DNA of 64,000 nt from CAYNLK01 sp964398055 (GCA_964398055.1 CAYNLK010000012.1:62001-126000); one strand, 5' to 3'; positions 52,814 to 61,342 are shown, counted from the stretch's first letter. Translations and numbers: made by a program. The notes: generated from the letters alone by a model not told the origin.

Positions 52814-54214
52814 TTATAACCCGGCGGCATAGCCGGCGTCGATGTTGGTAGCCTGTCCGGCCACGTGTCGCCGGTAGACGTAATGGGCGTATACAACCAT
52901 ACCGGCGCTCCAGGTTAGGGGGGCTTCGGAGGTGTACCAGAAGGTCGAAAGGTAGTGCCCTTCCGGGTCATAAACTTCATGCACGGCCCCATCTCTAACG
53001 ATAACTTTGGAGATGCGGCCCAACAGCGCTTCGGCCTCGCTCAACCGGCCCAGCCGGGCGGCGGCAATAACGTGCCAGGCGCCCAGCCACAGCCACGAGG
53101 CCGAGGTATGGTAGTGAGCAATGCCACCTAACCGGTTTGCCAGGGCAATGAACTGGCGCGGATAAGCCCGGTGGACGACCTGAGTTGGCACGGTTTTGGC
53201 CATCTCAAAGCGCTCCATATTGTCCAGGATGGCGTGGCCCTGCGCGGGCGTGGTCAGGCCCCAGGCAATGGCCAGCAGATTGCCGCTGCTGCTCAGGTTG
53301 TCAAAAACCAGGTTGGTCACGTAATAACCCAGGTCAGGCCGCCAGAAATGGTCGTTGATGGAAGCTTTAAGGTGTTCGGCTTTGGCTGTAAAATATTGGC
53401 CATCCTGCGGCGAGCCATAGGCGGCGGCCGCGGCGGCTAACTCAACCAGCGCTTTCCAATACAGAACGTTGGTATACAACACCCGGCCCCGCCGGGCGAT
53501 GCTGTCGGCCCAGTCGGCAAAGGCGGCCTGGTGCAGCAGACCATCCGCTTCCAGGGCGTGCGACTCTAACCAGGCGACAGCCTGTTTCAGCGTTGACCAG
53601 CGCCGCCGGGCAAATTCAGTATCGTTGGCCTGGCTGGCGTAGTTGAGCGCGGCAATTACCAGTAAGGCATTGCCGTCCAGGGAGATGGTGTTGTGGGCGG
53701 TAACATATTTGGGCCGGAGCGGGGTGTAATTCGGCTGCTGCCGTTCGAACAGGGAATGGAGATAGCGGCTGACCACGTTGGTTGAGTGAAGCTTGACCGG
53801 CAATTGGCCGGAGGGGTGCTGATTGATCAGAAAAACCTCCAGCGTCTCTCTGACCACCTGAAATTCCTTCAATTCCATCAGCCCAAAGCTGGCAAAGCCA
53901 AAATCACGGGCCCATGGCTCTCTAAAGTTGCGGACGCCGGCGCAGAGTACCAATTTTTCTTGCCCGGCCGGCAGCCGCCGCCGCTCGATGCCGGCGCGCA
54001 GATTGGCCGCGGCCAGGTGCAGCGCCTTGGCCGCCACGGTGCGGTGGTTGGATAAGTCGGCCGGCAGGAGGCTGGCGACCAGCCGCGGCTGCTGCAGCAG
54101 CCGGCGCCAGAAATGGAGCAACTCCCAAAAGACAATGCCCACAATCCCGCCAACCAGCGACCAGAAGCCCACAATCATCCAGGAGGTCTGTTTAGAAGAA
54201 CGATTTTCGATCAC
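52814..54214 (-). CDS. Membrane-anchored six-hairpin glycosidase-like protein (GDE/GH15-like)
   Basis: This 466-residue protein has an N-terminal membrane helix (about 13-32), then a catalytic-type (alpha/alpha)6 barrel. Visible motifs are R-E-P-W-A-R-D-F-G-F-A, N-T-I-S-L-D-G-N-A-L-L, A-F-A-D-W-A-D-S, and near the end W-Y-T-S-E-A-P-L-T-W-S-A-G-M-V-V-Y-A. These resemble glycogen-debranching, GH15 and alkaline invertase-type enzymes, where the acid pair lies in the ARD and ADW or SEAP loops. The likely role is hydrolysis or rearrangement of an alpha-linked sugar polymer outside the membrane. The topology would put the catalytic part on the outside if the helix is a signal anchor. Confidence 0.75.
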   Translation of the reverse strand: MIENRSSKQTSWMIVGFWSLVGGIVGIVFWELLHFWRRLLQQPRLVASLLPADLSNHRTVAAKALHLAAANLRAGIERRRLPAGQEKLVLCAGVRNFREPWARDFGFASFGLMELKEFQVVRETLEVFLINQHPSGQLPVKLHSTNVVSRYLHSLFERQQPNYTPLRPKYVTAHNTISLDGNALLVIAALNYASQANDTEFARRRWSTLKQAVAWLESHALEADGLLHQAAFADWADSIARRGRVLYTNVLYWKALVELAAAAAAYGSPQDGQYFTAKAEHLKASINDHFWRPDLGYYVTNLVFDNLSSSGNLLAIAWGLTTPAQGHAILDNMERFEMAKTVPTQVVHRAYPRQFIALANRLGGIAHYHTSASWLWLGAWHVIAAARLGRLSEAEALLGRISKVIVRDGAVHEVYDPEGHYLSTFWYTSEAPLTWSAGMVVYAHYVYRRHVAGQATNIDAGYAAGL

Positions 54215-54341
54215 AACGGCTTGCTACTATCGTTTGTTCCAAATTTCTGAACATAGTAAAGGCGAACGGCTGTTTGACTCACCCCAGGCCGTCCGCCCCT
54301 GCTACCACCTTCTATCTTCTATTATTATAGTGACCGGGCTA

Positions 54342-54779
54342 TTATTCGCCAATATCCTCATTCCAGAGTTCCGGATTGGCGGCGATGAAATCTTCCATTA
54401 GCTTGATACACTCCGGCTCATTGAGGATGACCAGCTCGACGCCCCGCGACCGGACGTAATCCTCCGGCCCATGGAAAGTCTTGTTTTCGCCGATGACAAC
54501 CTTGGGGATTTTGTACAGCAACACGGTGCCGCTGCACATATCGCACGGGGAGAGGGTGGAATATAACACCGCCCGCTGGTAATCGTTGGCCTTCAACCGG
54601 CCGGCGTTTTCCAGGCAGTCCATCTCGGCGTGCAGGATGGCGCTGCCCTGCTGCACTCGCCGGTTGTGACCGCGGCCCACAATTTTGCCGTCGATCACCA
54701 GCACCGAACCGATAGGAATGCCGCCCTCGGCCAACCCCTGCCTGGCCTCGGCTATAGCTGCTTGCATAAATTCGTCCAT
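54342..54779 (-). CDS. Cytosine deaminase, fungal Fcy1-like (zinc)
   Basis: This 145-residue zinc-dependent deaminase of the CDA fold is expected to convert cytosine to uracil in pyrimidine salvage. Zinc ligands and catalytic acid are H50, E52 (L-H50-A-E52-M-D) and C79, C82 (S-P-C-D-M-C). Other segments closely follow yeast Fcy1: G-G-I-P-I-G-S-V-L, G-R-G-H-N-R-R, L-E-N-A-G-R-L, T-L-S-P-C-D-M-C, V-G-E-N, and the ending W-N-E-D-I-G-E against yeast W-F-E-D-I-G-E. The usual bacterial cytosine deaminase (CodA) is an unrelated amidohydrolase. AAGGAG lies 8 bases before ATG 54779. It diverges from the dockerin-like gene. Confidence 0.88.
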   Translation of the reverse strand: MDEFMQAAIAEARQGLAEGGIPIGSVLVIDGKIVGRGHNRRVQQGSAILHAEMDCLENAGRLKANDYQRAVLYSTLSPCDMCSGTVLLYKIPKVVIGENKTFHGPEDYVRSRGVELVILNEPECIKLMEDFIAANPELWNEDIGE

Positions 54780-54857
54780 AGTTTGTACTCCTTTCTCCGT
54801 ACTATCACCGATATTCAATTGATGGCTACCACCAATATGATATCCGCACTAACTTCG

Positions 54858-54886
54858 TTGAGACAACCCGACCGGCATGATAAACT
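54858..54886 (+). promoter_or_regulatory. Possible promoter of the dockerin-like gene
   Basis: TTGAGA (54858-54863), 17 bases, TAAACT (54881-54886), followed 22 bases later by AAAGGAGG before GTG 54926. Spacing is ideal and the -10 is moderate. Confidence 0.45.
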
Positions 54887-54925
54887 GAGAAAAAAATCCC
54901 AACTCACCAAAGGAGGGTGAAACCT

Positions 54926-55966
54926 GTGAACATCCAACCAAAAATCTATCGCTCGATTGGTAAACTGATGTTGTTAACCATGCTGGTCGTGCTGATCGTC
55001 ATCGGTTGGAGTCAGGCCGGCCAGTTGGCTCTGGCCCAGGAACCTGACCCACCGATTGAACTACCCCCGCCAGGCCAGCCGCCTGCAAGCGACCCCGTTG
55101 CCCCGCCTGACGAGGCGGAATTAGGCGAGCCGGTCGAAGCTGAAACCTATACCGCCAGCGACGATAGCGCGGATGAACCTGGCGGCGCGGTTGACATCTT
55201 TGACCTGGCCTTTGTGGCCGCTCGCTACGGCACAACTGACCCGGCCGCCGATTTGAACCTTGACGGCGTGGTCAATATTTTGGACCTGGCTTTGCTGGCC
55301 CAGCATTTCGGCCAGGCCGAGCCGGCGGCCGGGGCGGCCGGAGCGCCTGCCCCGCCGAGCCTGCCCCTGGTTGAAGCCGGCCAGGATTTTGGCGCTTTAG
55401 AGCTGGCGGTTGAACCCAACCCGGCGGAGGTCGAAGCGCAGTGCTGTGTTTGGCGGCGGCCGCTGCGGATTGGCCTTGGCATTGACTACGTGCGGGCCTA
55501 CGATCCCATGGATTACAACTCTGCCCCGGACCTGTACGCGGTGGTTAGCGTTGGCGGGGTGGCCGCCCGCACCAACACCATTTTCGACCAATATGCCATT
55601 TGGCCAGCCTGGCGCTTGGGCTGGTGGCAATATTCCAGTTTCCCGCGCACCTCCTGGTACGCGCCTGAGGCCAATTATTACAGCCTGCCCATAACCCTGG
55701 CCATCCGCGACGATGATGGTCGAGTTTGCTATGGCTGGTGGGGTTGCCGCGATCAGTTCGATCTGGCCGATGTCAGCCCGCGGCTCCAGCAGCGGACCAA
55801 GTCGTTGACGCTCTATCCCAGTAGTTGCCGGGTTGTCGACGAGGCCGGCGTGTCCAGAACGGGATACTGGGTTGACAGCAACCGCTGCCGGATCCATCTG
55901 GCTTCGTGGGGCACCGAGTGGCCGCGGGCCTATGTGAACTACTTCATCGATGCCCAGTGGCAGTAG
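54926..55966 (+). CDS. Secreted protein with dockerin-like calcium repeats
   Basis: The protein is 346 residues from GTG 54926 (AAAGGAGG 9 bases upstream; the GTG at 54917 abuts it). A signal peptide (about 1-38, ending A-L-A-Q) leads to a Pro/Glu-rich spacer, then a dockerin-type pair. The first half is degenerate (V-D-I-F-D-L-A-F-V-A-A-R-Y-G) and the second complete (D-L-N-L-D-G-V-V-N-I-L-D-L-A-L-L-A-Q-H-F-G, shown with separators). A C-terminal module of about 175 residues follows, rich in Trp and Tyr, with four or more cysteines (C-C-V-W; C-Y-G-W-W-G-C-R-D) and a C2-like or calcium-binding look. I do not recognise this module. No cohesin or cellulase is nearby. Confidence 0.8.
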   Translation: MNIQPKIYRSIGKLMLLTMLVVLIVIGWSQAGQLALAQEPDPPIELPPPGQPPASDPVAPPDEAELGEPVEAETYTASDDSADEPGGAVDIFDLAFVAARYGTTDPAADLNLDGVVNILDLALLAQHFGQAEPAAGAAGAPAPPSLPLVEAGQDFGALELAVEPNPAEVEAQCCVWRRPLRIGLGIDYVRAYDPMDYNSAPDLYAVVSVGGVAARTNTIFDQYAIWPAWRLGWWQYSSFPRTSWYAPEANYYSLPITLAIRDDDGRVCYGWWGCRDQFDLADVSPRLQQRTKSLTLYPSSCRVVDEAGVSRTGYWVDSNRCRIHLASWGTEWPRAYVNYFIDAQWQ

Positions 55967-56152
55967 GGTAACCCCAACCGGACCTGTTTCAATACCATTG
56001 AGTTAGCGTGTAGCGTGTCGGAGTCGAGGTTTTAGCCGGACGGCCGGGGCGTGACCGCCTACAGACTCGACTTCAGACTTAACTTGATACCTGTTTAGGT
56101 TACGCCAAATTAAGAGGCTCTTTGGGAATTTCTGTAACAAGTTCCATACCCA

Positions 56153-56180
56153 GTAGGGGCGACCGGCCGGTCGCCCCTAC
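56153..56180. repeat. GTAGGGGCGACC palindrome between convergent genes
   Basis: GTAGGGGCGACC and GGTCGCCCCTAC are perfect 12-bp arms around GGCC, the same family as 40705-40734. It lies between the dockerin-like gene and the permease pair, which converge, and could stop transcription from both sides. The rest of 55967-56190 shows nothing clear. Confidence 0.65.
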
Positions 56181-56190
56181 GCCACGCCGT

Positions 56191-57138
56191 TTACTCCCGC
56201 CGGTAGGCTTTGAGATAAGCCCCCGGATAAGCCACGTTTCGGCCGGCGATGGCCAGGGCGGCAATGGTTACCAGATAGGGCAGGGCCAGGAAGACCTCAA
56301 AAGGCAGTTTCAGACCGATAGTTTGCAGCCGCAATTGCAGCGCAAACACTCCCCCGAACAGCAGCGCCCCCCACATTGCCCGGATGGGGTCCCATTTGGC
56401 AAAGATGACCAGGGCAATGCAGACCCAGCCCCGCCCGGCAATAATGCCCGGCGAGAAGGCGCCCAATTGGGCCAGCGACAGAAACGCCCCGCCAATGGCC
56501 ATCAGCGCTCCGCCGATGACCAGAGCCACATAGCGAGTCAAAAAGACATTTACGCCGGCCGCGTCGGCTGCTTCCGGGTTTTCGCCAACCGCCCGTAACT
56601 GCAGGCCAAAGCTGGTACGGTACAAAAGCCAGGTCGCCAGCGGAATCAGTACGATAAAGGCCAGGTAGGTTAAAACATATTGCTTAAAGATGGGCCCCAG
56701 GAACGGCCACTCGCCAAAAATGGAGTACTGGGGAAAGGCGCTGATGGAGGGCAGAACCGAACTTTCGCCAAAAACCAGCCGGAAGCCAAACAGCGACAGG
56801 CCGATGCTGAGCAGGGTAATCCCCAGACCGGATACGTGCTGGTTGACGCCCAGAGTAACGGTGAAAAACCCCATCAGCAGACTCATAATCACCCCGGAAA
56901 TTATCGCCCCCAGCAGGCCGATCCACAGATAAGCGGCCAGACCGGCCTGGTTGGCTTTGTAAGCCACGGCAAAGCCAACAAAAGCGCCCAGAAACATAAT
57001 CCCCTCAATGCCCAGGTTTAAAATGCCCACCCGCTCGGTGTAAACTTCGCCGATGGTGGCGTAGATGAGCGGGGTTGCCACGCGCAGGGTAGCGCCAATC
57101 AGGCCAACCAGAAAGGTGAGAAATAGTCCAAGTTCCAT
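56191..57138 (-). CDS. ABC nucleoside-type permease (NupQ/YufQ-like)
   Basis: This 315-residue inner-membrane permease of the branched-chain/ribose type, nucleoside subgroup, has about eight helices. It has A-T-P-L-I-Y-A-T-I-G-E-V-Y-T-E-R-V-G-I-L-N-L-G-I-E-G, which is the hallmark of this subgroup, and R-A-V-G-E-N-P-E-A-A-D-A-A-G-V-N for the ATPase coupling helix. It should import purine or pyrimidine nucleosides, with the neighbouring permease as its partner. The gene follows the other permease by 2 bases. The usual ATPase and BMP-type binding lipoprotein are absent from this neighbourhood. Confidence 0.9.
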   Translation of the reverse strand: MELGLFLTFLVGLIGATLRVATPLIYATIGEVYTERVGILNLGIEGIMFLGAFVGFAVAYKANQAGLAAYLWIGLLGAIISGVIMSLLMGFFTVTLGVNQHVSGLGITLLSIGLSLFGFRLVFGESSVLPSISAFPQYSIFGEWPFLGPIFKQYVLTYLAFIVLIPLATWLLYRTSFGLQLRAVGENPEAADAAGVNVFLTRYVALVIGGALMAIGGAFLSLAQLGAFSPGIIAGRGWVCIALVIFAKWDPIRAMWGALLFGGVFALQLRLQTIGLKLPFEVFLALPYLVTIAALAIAGRNVAYPGAYLKAYRRE

Positions 57139-57140
57139 CG

Positions 57141-58196
57141 TCAGCCTCTTCCCCAGCGGATGCGATAGCTTTGCAGCAATAACATCCCCAAGGTTACCAG
57201 CAGCAGAGTCGCCTGGATGACATCGCCCAGGTAGGCCGGCACGCCCAAAGCCCGGCTGACAGTTTGCGAACCGGTGTCAATCAGGCCGATGAAGAGGGCG
57301 GCCAGGGCCACCCCCCAGGCGTTTAGCCCACCGAGCGTGGCGATGATGATGCCGGTATAGCCATAGCCCGGTGAAATGGCGTCGATCAGGTGGTAATGGA
57401 TGCCGGCGATCTCGCTCATGCCGGCCAAACCGGCAATTCCGCCGCTAACCAGGGCCGAAATCAGCATCGTGCGGGGTACGTTGATCCCGGCAAAGCGAGC
57501 CGCCTCCGGCCCCAGGCCGACCGCCCGCATGCGCAGGCCAAAGGCGGTGCGAGTGAGCACAAACCAGATAATTATGATCACGATGATAGCCAGCACAAAG
57601 CCCAGGTGCAGGCGGGAGCGGGCCATTAACCGGGGGAAGATAGCCGCGTCGGCAATCTCCGGCGATTGCGGCCATTGCGAGATGGGATCGCGCCATGGTC
57701 CATTGAGCAAGGCGCTCACTATAAACAGGGCCACAGAGTTGAGCAGCAGGGTGGTAACCACTTCATCGATGGCCAGTTTCACTTTCATCAACGCCGGCAC
57801 CAGCGCCCACAACATCCCCGCCACAAAGCCGCCCACGATCATCGTCGGCAGGGCAATCCAGGGCGACACGCCGTGCATTTGCAGGCCAATAGCGGTGGCC
57901 GCGGTGGCGCCCATATAAAGCTGGCCTTCGGCGCCGATGTTCCAGTAGCCGCCGGCAAAGGCAAAGGTTACCGCCGCGCCGGTTAGCAGCAGCGGCGTCG
58001 ATTTGACCAGGACTTCGATGGCGCTGGTCCGGCTGGAGAGGGGATTGATGAGAAAGTAATAATAGGCTTCAAGCGGATTGGCATTGACTAACCCCACCAA
58101 CGTGGCGGTCAACATAAAGGTCACGATAATGGCGGCGATTGGAATGAGGGGTCCTACCCAGACCGGCGCCGGAATGCGTTCGAACCTTAGACCCAT
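57141..58196 (-). CDS. ABC nucleoside-type permease (NupP/YufP-like)
   Basis: This 351-residue partner permease opens with a P-I-A-A-I-I-V-T-F helix, a glycine-rich Y-W-N-I-G-A-E-G-Q-L-Y-M-G-A segment and the coupling-helix motif R-A-V-G-L-G-P-E-A-A-R-F-A-G-I-N, all as in YufP/NupP. With NupQ it would form a heterodimeric channel for nucleosides. The 2-base gap to the next gene implies strong coupling. Upstream of it (58197-58297) there is no ATPase gene, unlike typical operons where ATPase and lipoprotein precede. Confidence 0.9.
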   Translation of the reverse strand: MGLRFERIPAPVWVGPLIPIAAIIVTFMLTATLVGLVNANPLEAYYYFLINPLSSRTSAIEVLVKSTPLLLTGAAVTFAFAGGYWNIGAEGQLYMGATAATAIGLQMHGVSPWIALPTMIVGGFVAGMLWALVPALMKVKLAIDEVVTTLLLNSVALFIVSALLNGPWRDPISQWPQSPEIADAAIFPRLMARSRLHLGFVLAIIVIIIIWFVLTRTAFGLRMRAVGLGPEAARFAGINVPRTMLISALVSGGIAGLAGMSEIAGIHYHLIDAISPGYGYTGIIIATLGGLNAWGVALAALFIGLIDTGSQTVSRALGVPAYLGDVIQATLLLVTLGMLLLQSYRIRWGRG

Positions 58197-58297
58197 TTTC
58201 AGGTAACCTTTGTCTTGCTTTGAGGCGTTAGGTTAATCATTGGGAAATGGTTTCTGATAATAGTCAAGGCTGGCATATCTGGCAAATCAGGGTTGGT

Positions 58298-58723
58298 TCA
58301 GGCGGCCGGCTGGGTTGGCAGGCCGCCCTCAAACAGCGCTTTCACGCCGGGCCGGATCAGCACGATGATGGTGAAGATGCCCAACACCGTGCCAAAGGGG
58401 ATGAAGATACACTCTACCCCGGCCACCACCAGGCAAAAGGTGTAACGTTTTCGTTTCGACAGAAAATAGCCGCCCGCCACGATACAACCGGCCAGAACCC
58501 AACCGGTCACGATGATGGCTGCCGGGATCAGGGTGAACATCAGCCCAAACAGCCGGAAGGGGAACTCCTCTTCCGGCGCGGGGCCAAAGCCGCCGGTTAA
58601 AAAGGCCAGTCCCATCAGCAGGTGAAAGATGGGAAAGCAGGCAAACAGCGCGGTCAAACCGCCGACAACGTAGTGAAAGATGGACAGAATGTTGAGATGC
58701 TGTTCGTCTTGATTAGGCGTCAT
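58298..58723 (-). CDS. Small membrane protein of unknown function
   Basis: The 141-residue protein has three or four hydrophobic segments (about 13-45, 60-85, 95-130), an acidic loop P-A-P-E-E-E-F-P-F between the first two, and Lys/Arg after the third (S-K-R-K-R-Y). The shape is like small DUF4064-type or DUF5362-type membrane proteins, but I do not recognise it firmly. It lies 17 bases after the pRiA4b-like gene on the same strand, so the two may share a transcript. Confidence 0.7.
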   Translation of the reverse strand: MTPNQDEQHLNILSIFHYVVGGLTALFACFPIFHLLMGLAFLTGGFGPAPEEEFPFRLFGLMFTLIPAAIIVTGWVLAGCIVAGGYFLSKRKRYTFCLVVAGVECIFIPFGTVLGIFTIIVLIRPGVKALFEGGLPTQPAA

Positions 58724-58740
58724 GGGTTATTGCCTCCCTG

Positions 58741-59304
58741 TCACCGAAGGTAGCGCAGCGCCTCGTTGATCTCCTCCAGATCAAACGCTTCGGGGTCGAA
58801 CTCGCCGCCAACCCATTCGAGCATGTCTTCGTGTTCGGGATGGTTGGGGTCGGCGATAGCTTCCAAAAAAGAGTCATACCCCCACACCCCGCCGACATCT
58901 TCCGGGGGGCAGGCCCGCTTGCCTTTGATACAACGCGGATAGCGCACCCCTTTTTCCGGCGGCAAAATTTTCTCCACCAGCAGCTCATGCTCCCAACTAT
59001 CGCCAAAGTCGTACTCATAGATGAATTTGAACTTTTCTCCCGGCACAAGCTGGTACAATTTGACCCGTTTTTCGTCGTACATCTCTGGTCCCCACATGTC
59101 GTAATCCGGGTGGGGTTCACCGTAGTAAATCCCGCCAACAATGAACTGGTGCAGATGATAATCGCTCCAGTCCATCACCACTTGCAGGATACGGTGCAGC
59201 CTGGCCAGATTGATATCGGCGGGTACTTCGATTCTCCGCCAGATCGGAGGTTTGCTATGTTTGAGGGTTACTTTGATTTGATAGATGTCAGCATTTTTAG
59301 CCAT
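58741..59304 (-). CDS. Plasmid pRiA4b ORF-3 family protein
   Basis: This 187-residue protein belongs to the pRiA4b ORF-3/IS1096 passenger (TnpR-like) family, with I-Y-Q-I-K-V-T-L, S-K-P-P-I-W-R-R-I-E-V-P, L-A-R-L-H-R-I-L-Q-V-V-M-D-W-S-D-Y-H-L-H, Y-E-Y-D-F-G-D-S-W-E-H and C-P-P-E-D-V-G-G-V-W-G-Y. The biochemical role is unknown; members are often found on mobile DNA or next to toxin genes. Here it is not flanked by a transposase. An alternative frame over it is only a shadow. Confidence 0.92.
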   Translation of the reverse strand: MAKNADIYQIKVTLKHSKPPIWRRIEVPADINLARLHRILQVVMDWSDYHLHQFIVGGIYYGEPHPDYDMWGPEMYDEKRVKLYQLVPGEKFKFIYEYDFGDSWEHELLVEKILPPEKGVRYPRCIKGKRACPPEDVGGVWGYDSFLEAIADPNHPEHEDMLEWVGGEFDPEAFDLEEINEALRYLR

Positions 59305-59371
59305 TTTGTTACCTCCTGGCCTATTTTATCACAAATGGGGTTAGCGGCCAATCAAAAAATTGTCCCCATAC

Positions 59372-60493
59372 CTAAAGCTCGCGGCGATAAACCCGGTGAA
59401 CCTTGTAGGGCGTTACGTTGGCCGTCTCCATATCCGCCAGCACATACTCCACCGTGTCGGCCATTTGGACCAGATCGGCGTGCTCAAAATTACCATGCCG
59501 GAGCGTCTTTTCCAGTTCGGTGTAGAGGATGGCGTTGCCGCCCAGGCCGCGGTATTCCTCCAAAATGCCGATCCCGTTGATGTTGATCCAGGTTGGGTGG
59601 CGCAGCGCGGCCAGGAGTTTGAGCCAACCAAGCGGGAATAACTTTCCGCCGGTCTGCTGCAGCGCGGTTGAAATATCCAGGAAAGTCAGCAAAAATCCCA
59701 CCACCTGGTCCTCTTGATTGAAGACCAGTTTGATATGCTCCGGCCGGACGATTTGGAGCATCCGCCTGGCCAGCTCTTCGGTTTCGGCCGGGGTAACCGG
59801 AACATACTCCCAGTTGTTGACAAAGACCCGGTTGTAGGTCTCTACCAGGGCCGGGATGTAGCGGCGCACTTCTGCTTTTGAGGAGAAGCTTTTAACCCGC
59901 AAGTTGCGCCGTGCTCTCACTCGCTCCGCTACCCGGACAAAACGTTCGGGTAGTTCAAACTGCTGGCAATTGAGGTAAAATGAAGTGAAATCGATCTCTT
60001 TCTCAAAGCCCAACTGTTCCATGAATTGGTTGTAATAGGCATAATTGTAGGGAATGCCCATCGCCGGCCGATGTTCAAAGCCCCGGTACAACATGCCGAT
60101 GCCGTCGAACGGCACAAACCCCTTGGGGCCGACCAGAACATTCAGACCCCGCTGACGGCTCCAGTCGATGGCTGCCTCAAACAGGGCTTGGGCTACCGCC
60201 CCATCTTCAACCACATCAAACAGGTAAAAGAAAGCGTGCCGGGCACGATGATAGTTGTTGTAATTACGATTCTCCATCACACAGATGCGCCCCAGCAGTT
60301 GGCCGTCGGCTTCGGCTACAAAAAATTCGGCCTCGGAGTGGGCAAAAAAGGCATTGCGCCGGTTGAGCTGGGCCAGTTTATCGTGGCGCGGGTAAGGCAC
60401 CCACTGCGGACATTGGCGATACAACTCGTCGGGAAAATCTACAAAGCGGCGAGCCTCCCGCCGGTTGGTTGGATCGATTGGGCGAATGTTCAT
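59372..60493 (-). CDS. GNAT-fold acyltransferase-like protein
   Basis: The protein is 373 residues from ATG 60493 (I-R-P-I-D-P-T-N-R start). Large GNAT-like proteins of this type have an N-terminal acyltransferase-like half (F-F-V-A-E-A-D-G-Q-L-L-G-R-I, then V-G-P-K-G-F-V-P-F-D-G-I-G-M-L) and a C-terminal half with a second fold (L-V-F-N-Q-E-D-Q-V-V-G-F-L-L, I-L-E-E-Y-R-G-L-G-G-N-A-I-L). The R-G-L-G-G-N-A segment fits the acyl-CoA pyrophosphate loop. I cannot name its substrate. An intact MITE-like element lies just upstream of its start (60523-60674), in the likely promoter region. Confidence 0.75.
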   Translation of the reverse strand: MNIRPIDPTNRREARRFVDFPDELYRQCPQWVPYPRHDKLAQLNRRNAFFAHSEAEFFVAEADGQLLGRICVMENRNYNNYHRARHAFFYLFDVVEDGAVAQALFEAAIDWSRQRGLNVLVGPKGFVPFDGIGMLYRGFEHRPAMGIPYNYAYYNQFMEQLGFEKEIDFTSFYLNCQQFELPERFVRVAERVRARRNLRVKSFSSKAEVRRYIPALVETYNRVFVNNWEYVPVTPAETEELARRMLQIVRPEHIKLVFNQEDQVVGFLLTFLDISTALQQTGGKLFPLGWLKLLAALRHPTWININGIGILEEYRGLGGNAILYTELEKTLRHGNFEHADLVQMADTVEYVLADMETANVTPYKVHRVYRREL

Positions 60494-60512
60494 TATTGGC
60501 AGCCTGCAAGGG

Positions 60513-60684
60513 TGGATAGCCCCAATACTTTTCAAATAAGGGCGCGGTTAAAACCGCACCTGGGGGGCTACGCCGTGATGTCCGCCTGCGCGGACAAAAA
60601 GCCCCGTCCACGCAGGTGGACGGCTGGCTTTGGCCCTGAAGAAGCGATTTCAATCGCTTATTTGAAAAGTATTGTGGATAGCCC
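60513..60684. mobile_element. Intact MITE-like element with target-site duplication
   Basis: The 152-base element 60523-60674 has perfect 18-bp terminal inverted repeats, CAATACTTTTCAAATAAG (left) and CTTATTTGAAAAGTATTG (right). It is flanked on both sides by the same 10 bases TGGATAGCCC (60513-60522 and 60675-60684), a clean target duplication. Inside are hairpins GTCCGCC-TGC-GCGGAC-like and CGTCCACGCAGGTGGACG, and GCGATTTCAATCGC. It has no reading frame, so it is non-autonomous. The core is repeated, diverged, at 40771-40892. Confidence 0.85.
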
Positions 60685-60811
60685 ATCATATCACGCAAAT
60701 CGGTCTGTTACAAATGTTGCTGCCATTGGGGGTCAGCATCATCGTCAGTTTAGCCGTTAGGAAGAGCCAGGGAGATGTGCTATACTGACCCGACTATACT
60801 CAAGGATTTTG

Positions 60812-61342
60812 ATGATGAAACGGCAACTCGCCGCCTGGTTGCAACGTTCTGCCCTCCTGCGCTGGGGCCTGCGGCTGGGGGTGCATCTATTGATTCCTCG
60901 CCAGCACGTTGGGGTGGTCGGCGCTCTGTTCAATGAGACTGGCCAGGTATTATTGGTCGAGCACGTCTTCCGGCCGCACTTTCCCTGGGGCTTACCCGGC
61001 GGCTGGATTGACCGCGGCGAAGACCCGGCGGTGGCAGTCCAGCGCGAATTTGCCGAGGAGTTGGGGCTTGAAATTGTGGTCAAGCAGTTGCTGCTGTGCC
61101 GGCCCCAGGGCGGTCGAACCGGCGTACCACCCGGCTTGGGCCTGGCCTACTACTGCCGTCTGCCGGATAATAATCCACCTCCAGTTGATTTCACGGCGGT
61201 GAGTCGCGATTATGAAATCCTATCGGCAGAATGGTTTGATCCTGCTGAGATCGACCGGCCGTTGACTCCCATCGACCGCCAGGCGATTGAGTTGGGTAGA
61301 GCCGCGTTTGTCCGGGAACAGGCCGGTTACCGGGGAGAGTGA
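60812..61342 (+). CDS. NUDIX hydrolase
   Basis: This protein of about 176 residues has a complete NUDIX box, G-G-W-I-D-R-G-E-D-P-A-V-A-V-Q-R-E-F-A-E-E-L-G-L, which binds Mg2+ and cleaves nucleoside diphosphates linked to other groups. A hydrophobic-basic N-terminal region (L-R-W-G-L-R-L-G-V-H-L-L-I-P) precedes it. The substrate cannot be told from the sequence. ATGs at 60812 and 60815 are both possible; AAGGA lies 5 or 8 bases upstream. No partner gene is obvious; the gap to the next gene is filled by repeats. Confidence 0.9.
   Translation: MMKRQLAAWLQRSALLRWGLRLGVHLLIPRQHVGVVGALFNETGQVLLVEHVFRPHFPWGLPGGWIDRGEDPAVAVQREFAEELGLEIVVKQLLLCRPQGGRTGVPPGLGLAYYCRLPDNNPPPVDFTAVSRDYEILSAEWFDPAEIDRPLTPIDRQAIELGRAAFVREQAGYRGE

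Noticed and set aside
54926..55966. Cellulosome component
   Set aside because: The dockerin motif is present, but there is no cohesin, cellulase or scaffoldin nearby.
58741..59304. Intact insertion sequence around the IS1096 passenger-like gene
   Set aside because: No transposase or terminal repeats flank it; the family is common as a stand-alone gene.
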